Positions 24,671-32,468 of a DNA stretch of 64,000 nucleotides are shown piece after piece. The DNA lies in assembly GCA_041394145.1 (NCBI GenBank), contig JAWKIW010000002.1, positions 124,001 to 188,000 of the forward strand. The letters run 5' to 3'. A program made the translations under genes and the position numbers. This DNA comes from JAWKIW01 sp041394145 (GTDB lineage: Bacteria; Actinomycetota; Acidimicrobiia; Acidimicrobiales; Acidimicrobilacustridaceae). Under the pieces are notes generated by a model. It searched no databases and was not told the origin of the DNA. It was given only the letters and a program-made list of their open reading frames with translations. Positions within the stretch are counted from its first letter, which is position 1. Each line of letters opens with the position of its first letter.

Positions 24671-25893
24671 CGGGTCCACCCGCGTTCCTGCACCCGTTCG
24701 CCCGTCCGGCGGCCACCGAGTTCCTCGACATCGTGCGGGGCGAGGGCGCCGCCGTCTTCGACGCCGCGGGCCGCCGCTACGTCGACGCCATGGCGTCGCT
24801 GTGGTACTGCCAGATCGGCCACGGTCGGCTCGACGTCGCCGAGGCCGTCGCCGATCAGGTCCGCACGCTCGAGTCGTTCCAGGCCTTCGAGCGGTTCACC
24901 AACCCGGTCGCCGATGCCTTCTGCGAGGAGCTCGCCGCGCTGGCGCCGATGCCCGACGCCCGCGTCTTCCTCACCTCGTCGGGCTCCGAGGCCGTCGACT
25001 CGGCGCTCAAGCTCGCCCGGCTGACCTTCAGCCGCCAGGGCCGACCCGAGCGCCACGTCGTGCTCGCCCGGCACCACGCCTACCACGGGGTCACCTACGG
25101 CGGGATGACCGCCCAGGGCCTGCCGGGCAACAAGGAGGGCTTCGGCCCGCTCCTCGAGGGTGTCCACCACGTCGCCCACGACGACCTCGCCGAGGTCGAG
25201 GCCGCCTTCGCCGACGGCGGCGATCGCATCGCCGCCGTGCTGGCCGAGCCGGTGATCGGCGCAGGCGGGGTGCGTCCCGTCGACCGCGGGTACTTCGTCG
25301 GGCTGCGCCGCCTCTGCGACGAGCACGGCGCCCTGCTGATCCTCGACGAGGTGATCTGCGGCTTCGGCCGCCTCGGCACGTGGTGGGGTGCCGACCGCCT
25401 CGGGGTCGAACCCGACCTCGTCACCTTCGCCAAGGGGGCGACGTCGGGCTACCAGCCGCTCGGTGGCGTGCTCGTCGGCCCCGCCGTGCGGGAGGTCCTC
25501 GAGGCCGACGCCGGGTTCGTGCTGCGCCACGGCCACACCTACAGCGGTCACGCCACGGCCTGCCGGGCCGGGCTGGTCAACCTCGCCGTCCTGCGCGACG
25601 AGGGCCTCCTTGCGGCCGCCACCCGCATCGGCGAGCGGCTGGGACCGAGGCTGCAGGGCCTCGCCGACGACGGCCTCGTCGCCGCCGTGCGCGGCCTGGA
25701 GGGCATCTGGGCCGTGGACCTGGCGCCCGGCCGGTCGGCGGTCGCCGCCCGCGAGGCGTTGCTGGCCGAGGGCGTCATCGTGCGGCCGATCGGCGACACC
25801 ACCCTCGCCATGTGCCCGCCGCTCGTCATCGACGACGACGACCTCGACCGCATCGTCGCCGGTCTGCACACCGTCCTGTCCCGCCCCGGGTGA
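24667..25893 (+). CDS. Class III aminotransferase (omega-amino acid/diamine:pyruvate type)
   Basis: This 408-residue PLP enzyme has YVDAMASLWYCQIGHG near residue 38, the phosphate-binding segment SSGSEAVDSALKLAR near residue 104, HHAYHGVTYGG near 138, the PLP Asp in LLILDEVICGFGRLG near 220 and the Schiff-base Lys in LVTFAKGATSGYQPLGG near 257. It fits the omega-amino acid:pyruvate or putrescine-type subgroup; the amino donor cannot be fixed from sequence. Coupling with alanine dehydrogenase and closeness to aldehyde dehydrogenase and an agmatine-deiminase-like gene suggest catabolism of polyamines, beta-alanine or related amines. Confidence 0.9.
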   Translation: MTGPPAFLHPFARPAATEFLDIVRGEGAAVFDAAGRRYVDAMASLWYCQIGHGRLDVAEAVADQVRTLESFQAFERFTNPVADAFCEELAALAPMPDARVFLTSSGSEAVDSALKLARLTFSRQGRPERHVVLARHHAYHGVTYGGMTAQGLPGNKEGFGPLLEGVHHVAHDDLAEVEAAFADGGDRIAAVLAEPVIGAGGVRPVDRGYFVGLRRLCDEHGALLILDEVICGFGRLGTWWGADRLGVEPDLVTFAKGATSGYQPLGGVLVGPAVREVLEADAGFVLRHGHTYSGHATACRAGLVNLAVLRDEGLLAAATRIGERLGPRLQGLADDGLVAAVRGLEGIWAVDLAPGRSAVAAREALLAEGVIVRPIGDTTLAMCPPLVIDDDDLDRIVAGLHTVLSRPG

Positions 25894-25965
25894 CCGACCC
25901 TGCCGCCTCTGGCTGACGATGCGGGTGCTGGGGCGCGTGACCGGTCAGCCGGTTCGCGGTGGGGG

Positions 25966-26981
25966 GTGACGCGCGAGGATGGTCGCGTGCTCGCCGAGCG
26001 CCTGTTCGAGCCCGCCCCCGCCGCCACCGGCCCGCTGCGGGCGACCGACCTGCCCGAGCCCACGCCGGGTCCCGGCGAGGTGCTCGTGGCGGTGGAGACC
26101 TGCGCGGTGTGTCGCACCGACCTCCAGCTGGTCGAGGGCGACCTGCCGGCCCGGCGCCTGCCCATCACCCCCGGTCACCAGGTGGTGGGCACCGTGACGG
26201 CGGTGGGGCCCGACGTCGATCCCGCGCTGGCCGCATCGCTGCCGGGTCGCCGGGTGGGCATCGCTTGGATCGCCTCCACCTGCGGCACCTGCCGCTTCTG
26301 CCGTCGGGGCCGGGAGAACCTGTGCGAGCACGCCGAGTTCACCGGCTGGGACCGCGACGGCGGCTACGCCAGCGCGGTGACCGCCCGGGCCGACTTCGTG
26401 CACCCGCTGCCGGACGGGTTCGGCGCGGTCGCCGCCGCGCCGCTGCTGTGCGAGAAGAAGGACCATCGGGTACGGAGGCCACGGGTCGCCGCCGGTGGCG
26501 TCCCTACGGCTTCGGGGCGTCGGCCACCGTCGCCATCCAGATCGCCCGGCACTGGGGTGCCGACGTCCACGTGGCGACCCGCTCGCCGAGGGAGCAGGCC
26601 CAGGCCGAGGCCCTCGGCGGCCTGGACCAGCGTACGACGGTCGTCCCCGTGCCGCTCGATGCCGCCGTCACCTTCGCCCCGGCCGGCGACGTCGTCATCC
26701 GGGCGCTCGAGGCGCTCGACCGCGGCGCGGCGGTGGCCGTCAACGCCATCCACCTCGACCACATCCGCGGCTTCTCGTACGACTCGCTGTGGTGGGAGCG
26801 GTCGATCCGCAGCGTCGCCAACGTGCAGCGCCGACGTGCGCGACCTGCTCAGCTGGCCGTCGCCGTGCCCCTGCGCACCGAGGTCGAGGTGCTCGACCTC
26901 GCGGAGGCCAACACGGCGTTGACCCGACTCGGCACAGGGCAGGTCGCCGGCGCCGCCGTGCTGCGCTGTGCGGTCCCCTGA
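25966..26981 (+). pseudogene. Zinc-dependent alcohol dehydrogenase (MDR family), frameshifted
   Basis: The first half carries the catalytic zinc region VETCAVCRTDLQLVEGDLP and PGHQVVGTV, and the structural zinc Cys in CGTCRFCRRGRENLCEH near residues 105-120. The coding frame then shifts near 26455-26500, continues with the cofactor-binding part YGFGASATVAIQIARHWGAD, and shows two compensating shifts near 26825-26857 (SADVRDLL appears in the alternative frame). It ends normally as TGQVAGAAVLRCAVP. This resembles the zinc-binding alcohol dehydrogenases in which an isolated cytoplasmic enzyme oxidises primary alcohols. The GTG at 25966 is the longest start; GTG 25987 is an alternative. It may belong with the preceding amine-catabolic genes. 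Confidence 0.8.
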
Positions 26982-27126
26982 GCGGCCGGGTCGGCGGTCC
27001 GATGCCCGGACCGGGCCGTCCGACCCACGGCCCGAGGGCAGCGGATCGACTGAAGAGCGTCCTGATGCGGCCCGCCACCCGAGTGACGAGGGGTCGCCGC
27101 GCCGCGACCACCAGGGCGGGCCGGCG

Positions 27127-29510
27127 ATGACCTCCTGGAGCCGACGCCTCGAGGCGGCGGCCCGCACCGGCGCGGCGCGCCCCGCGGGCGAGCGGGCCGA
27201 GGTGCTCCACGAGGCGGTCGAGGCCGGCGTCGACGACGACGACCAGGCCGCGCTGTCGGCCCTGGCGACGATGGCGGGAGCGCCCCGGCTTCCACAAGGT
27301 GCTTGGGTCCGCGCCACCACGACCGAGGGGACCACCGACTACGAGTTCGAGGTGGCGCACTCGTCGGAGGGACCCGTCGTCCGGTTGCTGCGCCAGCTCG
27401 CCCGGGGAGGTGGGGGCGGCCCCACCGTCACCGGCCAGATCGGTCGCCCCGGCGCCCGGTCCCGACGAGCCGGCCGACGAGATCGACATCGTCGGGATCC
27501 TCACCGACCACCATGGTCAGACCCCCGACCTCGTGGCCATCTTCGCGTCCGGTCGGTCACGAGGCGCTGTGGGCCAACGACGCCTTCGTGACGCTGATCC
27601 CCATCCGGGAGGCGGACAAGATCGGGCTCGTCGAGCTGCGCGACGAGTGGTCGAAGGGGCACTACGAGGTCAAGGTCCTGCCCGCGCTGGTGAAGTACGG
27701 GCGGTGGCGGGGCCGGCTGACCCTGCTCGCCGGCGCCGACGAGTCGCTGCCGGTCTCGGCGGTGATCGTCGCCCACCGCGACCGGCGCGGGGAGATCGAG
27801 GCCGTCTCGATGGTGGCCCGCGACCTCAGCGAGGTGCGGGTCGCCGAGGCCAAGGTGTCCCAGAGCGAGACGCGGTTCGCCGCCTTGGTCGAGAACGCCT
27901 CCGACGTGATCGCCGTGGCCACCCCCGCGGGCGTCGTCCAGTACGCCAGCCCGGCCACCGCCCGCCTGCTCGGCTACCCCGACGGCGGGTTGGCGGGGGT
28001 CGACCTGCTCGAGCTGGTGCACCCCGACGACCGGCCCGAGCGCCTCGTCGACCTCGTGAGCACCGACGAGCTCGGCATCGGCGAGCCGGTCGAGCTGCGC
28101 CTGCGCGCCGCCGACGGCGGGTGGCGCCACTTCGAGGTGGTGGCCTCCGACCTTTCCGACAACCCGGCCATCGGCGGCGTCGTGCTCAACGCCCGCGACG
28201 TCACCGAGCGGGTCGAGGCCGTCTCGCAGCTGGCCGAGCGCGCCTACACCGACGCGCTGACCGAGCTGCCCAGCCGGGTGCGCATCCTCGACCGCCTCGC
28301 GCGGATGCTCGACGAAGGGGCCTCGGCGCCGGTCGTCCTGCTCATCGACGTCGATCGCTTCACCGACATCAACGACGCCTACGGCCGGCCGGCGGGCGAC
28401 GACGTGATGAAGGCGCTCGCCACCCGCCTCGTCGCCGTGGCCGGGGAGGCATGCGTGGTGGGTCGCCTCGGGTCCGACGAGTTCGTCGTGGTCATGCCGG
28501 GCGGGGCCGACGTGGCCGAGGCCGTGCTGCTGTCCACCCAGGTGCGGGCCGTGGTCGCCGACCCGATCGCCATCGACGGCGGCGAGGTGCAGGTGTCGGT
28601 GTCGATCGGCGTGGCGGCCGGCCAGGACGACCACGAGGCCGACGACGTGCTCATGGCGGCGGGTCGGGCGATGGCGATGGCGAAGTCGACCGGGCGCGAC
28701 CGGGTCGAGGTCTACACCGAGGAGCTGGCCGAGTCGGCCAACCGTCGGCGGGCCGTCGAGCAGCAGCTGCGTCGGGCGCTCGATCACGACGGCGTGCAGG
28801 TGCACTACCAGCCGATCGTCGACATCGAGCTCGAGCGCACGGTGGGCGCCGAGGCGCTGCTGCGCGTGCACGACCACGCCGGCGAGCTGCTCTCCCCGGC
28901 GGAGTTCATCGAGGCCGCCGAGTCGACCGGCCTCATCGCCCGGCTCGGGGCCCAGGTGCTGCAGCTGACCTGCGAGCAGCTGGCGGCGTGGAACGACGCC
29001 GGCCTCGACCTGCAGGACATCTCGGTGAACGTCTCGCCGCGTCAGCTGGCCGACCCCGACCTGTCGACGAAGGTGGTGACCGCCCTGCAGGCCGGCGGCC
29101 TCCCACCGGAGCGGCTGTGCCTCGAGATCACCGAGAGCATCCTGATCGGGGCCCAGGCCAACATCGACGCCTCCATCGGCTACCTGCGCGACCTCGGGGT
29201 GCGCATCGGGCTCGACGACTTCGGCGCGGGGCAGTCGTCGCTGGGCTACCTGAAGCGCTTCCCGCTCGACTTCGTCAAGATCGACCGCACCCTCATCCAG
29301 GGCCTCGGCCAGCACGAGCACGACACCGCCATCGTGCGGGCCACCATCGAGCTCGCCCACAACCTCGGCCTGCAGGTGACGGCGGTGGGCGTCGAGTACG
29401 AGGAGCAGCTCGAGATGCTGCAGATCCTCGGCTGCGACCGGGCGCAGGGCTACTACTTCGCCCCGCCGCTGACGGCCGACGAGTTCCCCGCCGGGGCCAC
29501 GCCGGGCTGA
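27127..29510 (+). pseudogene. PAS-GGDEF-EAL c-di-GMP signalling protein, frameshifted in its N-terminal part
   Basis: About 794 residues when two one-base shifts (near 27450 and 27555) are ignored. The N-terminal 110 residues are unassigned. A divergent PAS-like region (HEALWANDAFVTL) and a clear PAS domain (FAALVENASDVIAVATPAGV) follow, then a GGDEF domain whose signature is GSDEF, then an EAL domain. The EAL domain keeps EALLR, SVNVSPRQL, LEITES, LDDFGAG, FVKIDR and DRAQGYY. The conserved AEGVE segment reads AVGVE: the first Glu, the family's general-base position, is Val. Both enzymatic activities may therefore be reduced. No transmembrane segment, so cytoplasmic. The start is ATG 27127. 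Confidence 0.8.
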
Positions 29511-29782
29511 CCTCCTCGCCGGCCCGACCCGGGCCGGGCGGGCGTGCCCGGGCGGGCGTCGTCGGGCGTTCACCGAGGTTTCATCGGGTGGCCGGAGAAG
29601 CGTCAGCGAGCGGTCAGGTCCGTCCGTCAGGGTGTGACCACCGACGGGGAGCCGGCCCCGAGCAGCCGCGGGGCCGGTCTCTCCGCACGGTGTGGTGCGG
29701 GGCGGAGGGCAGGCGCGGCGCCGTGCGCCAGGCAGTGCGGCATCGGCACGGCGCCGGTGCCGACGACGGCGGAGGAGTCGCC
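29511..29782 (+). other. 272-base spacer with three consecutive hairpins (structured leader or terminator)
   Basis: No gene is seen. From about 29628 three stem-loops follow each other: a 5+4-bp stem closing around GTGTGACC (about 29628-29650), a 9-bp GC stem (29652-29660 with 29669-29677) and a 6-bp stem (about 29683-29700). The first could not be matched to a known riboswitch by eye. The position fits either a terminator for the PAS-GGDEF-EAL gene or a structured 5' leader of the phosphatase gene. Confidence 0.4.
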
Positions 29783-30603
29783 ATGGCCCCGAGACCCTGC
29801 CGATCACCCGCCGAGCCCGACGCGCCGACCCCGGCCCGGTCGGTCCCTCCGGAGCGGTCCGATCGGCCCGGCACCATCGGCTCGACCACGCCTTCAACCT
29901 GCGCGACCTGGGCGGCTACCGCGGGCGCGCCGGGCAGACGGTTCCCTGGGGCCGCCTGTTCCGGGCCGACGGCCTCCACCGGGTCTCGGCGGCCGACGTC
30001 GCCCGGCTGCAGGACCTCGGGCTGCGCACGGTGGTCGATCTGCGCACGGCCGGCGAGGTGGCCGCGACCGGGCACCTCGGCGGGGAGGGCTCACCGTTCG
30101 GCTGGCACCACCGACCGGTGCTGCAGACCACCTGGGCCGAGCGCGACCTCGACGTGGACGTCGAGCCGTCCCGCTTCCTCACCGACCGCTACCTCGAGAT
30201 GCTCGACGAGGGTCGCGACGCGGTGGCGGGGCTGTTCGCCCTGCTGGCCCTGCCGGCGTCCTACCCGCTCGTGTTCCACTGCTCGGTGGGGAAGGACCGC
30301 ACCGGGGTCATGGCCGCCCTGATCCTCGGCGTGCTCGGCGTGCGGGACGACGAGATCGCCGGCGACTACGTGCTCAGCGCCTCGGTGATCGAGCAGACCA
30401 TCGCCTGGCTCGACGGGGTCGCGCCGTCGAAGGCCGACGAGCTGCGCGCCCTGCCGGCCGCCCACCGGGCGACCGAACCGGCCGCCATCCTCGAGGTCCT
30501 CGCCGCCGTGCGCCGCGACCACGGCTCGGTGCTCGGCTACCTGCGAGCCATCGGCGTGCCGTTCGAGACCATCGAGGCGGTGCACGCCAACCTCCTCGGG
30601 TAG
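29783..30603 (+). pseudogene. Tyrosine phosphatase (Y_phosphatase3/MptpB-like), N-terminal frameshift
   Basis: A protein of about 270 residues with the signature P-loop HCSVGKDRTGVMAA near residue 170, the hallmark of the Tyr/lipid phosphatases related to MptpB. The early segment AFNLRDLGGYRGRAGQ and GRLFRADGLHRVSAADVARL are the family's N-terminal motifs; VVDLRTAGEV is a conserved strand. The ATG at 29783 has a good GGAGGAG ribosome-binding site, but its frame joins the conserved frame only after a one-base shift near 29865, so a sequencing indel is likely. Without it, no plausible start lies in the conserved frame. It may dephosphorylate proteins or phosphoinositides; the target is unknown. 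Confidence 0.78.
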
Positions 30604-30682
30604 CGACGCGGTCGCGGCGTCGATCGCACGCGTCGTGGCCGACGCACCCGTGGCGTCGATCGCCGTGACGTGTCGCTCGGGC

Positions 30683-32173
30683 TCAGAAGGTGCGGCGCAG
30701 GGGTGGCGGGGTCGGGCTCGTCGCGCCGGTGGTCGCGCCCGGCCCGCCCGTCCAGTCGATCGCCGGTCGACCCTCGTCGCCCGGCGCGACCCGCCCCCGC
30801 TTCAGCAGGCGCTCGATCACGTCGACCGGCTGGGGCCGCCCGTAGTAGTAGCCCTGGGCGAGATCGCACCCCATGCCCCGCAGGGCCTCGGCTTGGTCGG
30901 GGTGGTCGACGCCCTCGGCCACCGGCGTGAGTCCGAGCGCGTGGGCCATGCCGACGATGTGCTGGACGATGGCGAGCCCCTCGCGGCTGTCGGCGACGGC
31001 CTGCACGAACGCCGGGTCGATCTTGAGCACGTCGAGCTGGGCCGTGCGGATGGTGGTGAGCGAGGCGAACCCGACGCCGAAGTCGTCGAGCGCCAGCTGG
31101 ACGCCGGCCTCCTTGGCCATGCGCAGCGCCGGCCACGCCGCGGCGTCGAGGGCGGCGCTGGACTCGCTGATCTCCAGGCAGAGCTTGTCGGGCGGCAGGC
31201 GGTGGGCGGACAGCGCCGGCTCGAGGATGCCCTCGACGAAGTGCTCGTCGGCGAGCTGGCGTGGCGACACGTTGACCGTGGTCGTCAGGTCGAGGCCGGG
31301 GAAGGCGTCGAGCCAGGCCCGGCTCTGGCGGCAGGCCTCGTCGACCACCCATCCGCCGACCGGCACGATCAGGCCGCTCTGCTCGAGGACCTCGAGGAAC
31401 TCGGCGGTGCCCATCAGGCCCCGGTCGGGGTCCGCCCAGCGCAGGAGCGCCTCGACCCCGACGATGCGGTGGTCGGCCACCGCCACCACCGGCATGTACA
31501 GGAGCCAGAACTGGCGCTTCTCCAGGGCCTCGCGCAGCTTCGCCTCCTGGGTGCCGCCGCCCAGCCGCGAGCGCAGGGCGACCTCGAAGGTCACGATCGA
31601 GTTGGTGCCGCGCTCCTCCGCCTCCTGCAGCGCCACGCCGGCGTCGAGCAGGACCTGGCCGGCCGGGGCGGTGCCGTCGGTGAGCACGACGCCGACGTTG
31701 GCGTCGATGCGCAGGGTGTCGCGGCCGATGCGGAACGGGGCCCGGATCACCGTCTGCAGGGTCTCGGCCCGGGCTCGAGCCACCGCCAGGGTCGACACCT
31801 CGGGGCAGGCCAGCGCGAACTGGGCGCCCCCGATGCGGGCCAGCACCTCGCCCCGCTGACGGGCGTCGTCGAGGTGGCCGGCCACCTCGACCATGAGGGC
31901 GTCGCCGACCTCGCGGCCGTACGTGTCGTTGAGGGCGTGGACGCGCTGCAGCTCGAGCAGCAGCACCGAGAGGCGGGTGGGTCCGGCGCCGGACTGCAGC
32001 AGCCGCTCGAGGGAGGCCTCGAAGCTGGTCCGGTTGGGCAGGGCGGTGAGCACGTCGGTCGACTGCAGCTCGGTGAGGCGGGTCCGGGCGCGCGTCGCGG
32101 CCCTGGTGGCCAGCACCGCGGCGGCGATGGCGAGCGCCGACACGACGGCGAGCACGATGACGGCTATGCCCAT
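30683..32173 (-). CDS. Membrane-anchored GGDEF-EAL protein, probable c-di-GMP phosphodiesterase
   Basis: This 496-residue protein has an N-terminal transmembrane helix (residues 2-24), a degenerate GGDEF domain (signature GGAQF in ARIGGAQFALAC, so no cyclase activity expected) and an EAL domain at about residues 225-465. The EAL domain keeps VEALLRW, TVNVSPRQL, LEISES, LDDFGVG, LKIDPAF, the first Glu of AEGVD and LAQGYYYGRP, so hydrolysis of c-di-GMP is plausible. The second Glu of the AEGVE segment is Asp. A Pro/Thr-rich tail ends the protein. It is convergent with the phosphatase gene and divergent from mrpA. Confidence 0.9.
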   Translation of the reverse strand: MGIAVIVLAVVSALAIAAAVLATRAATRARTRLTELQSTDVLTALPNRTSFEASLERLLQSGAGPTRLSVLLLELQRVHALNDTYGREVGDALMVEVAGHLDDARQRGEVLARIGGAQFALACPEVSTLAVARARAETLQTVIRAPFRIGRDTLRIDANVGVVLTDGTAPAGQVLLDAGVALQEAEERGTNSIVTFEVALRSRLGGGTQEAKLREALEKRQFWLLYMPVVAVADHRIVGVEALLRWADPDRGLMGTAEFLEVLEQSGLIVPVGGWVVDEACRQSRAWLDAFPGLDLTTTVNVSPRQLADEHFVEGILEPALSAHRLPPDKLCLEISESSAALDAAAWPALRMAKEAGVQLALDDFGVGFASLTTIRTAQLDVLKIDPAFVQAVADSREGLAIVQHIVGMAHALGLTPVAEGVDHPDQAEALRGMGCDLAQGYYYGRPQPVDVIERLLKRGRVAPGDEGRPAIDWTGGPGATTGATSPTPPPLRRTF

Positions 32174-32365
32174 GCTGCGCCCTGTTCAGGGGCGTCGGCC
32201 CTCCTCGGCATGGTCACCCTCCCTGCGTCCTCGCCTCGGGGCCCGCACGGCGTGCGCCGGGACCCGATGGGACCGCAGTCTAGGGAGCGGGGCCGCGGTG
32301 GGGGCGCCCGACGCCGTTCACGCCCCGTTCACGATCCGAGCGGCGACACCGGAAGCGGGGTTCGC

Positions 32366-32405
32366 TAGCCTGCGACCGACGTCGGTCCCGGCGGTCCCGC
32401 CGGCC
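32366..32405 (+). promoter_or_regulatory. Putative mrp promoter and hairpin leader
   Basis: TAGCCT at 32366-32371 fits the -10 pattern used elsewhere in the window. It is followed by a perfect 14-base palindrome (32375-32388) and a 7-bp hairpin (about 32389-32405). Two GTTCACG copies lie upstream near 32316 and 32327. The leader before the mrpA ATG would be about 90 bases, unlike the leaderless genes nearby. Within the 295-base divergent spacer no gene is seen. Confidence 0.38.
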
Positions 32406-32468
32406 CGACGCCGGAGGTGTGCCGGGAAGACTGGTCGGCGTCCCGCGACCCGTCCGCCCGGAGCCGTC

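Noticed and set aside
29628..29705. A c-di-GMP (GEMM) riboswitch near the GGDEF/EAL gene
   Set aside because: The hairpins do not contain the conserved GEMM sequence blocks; kept only as an unassigned structured region.
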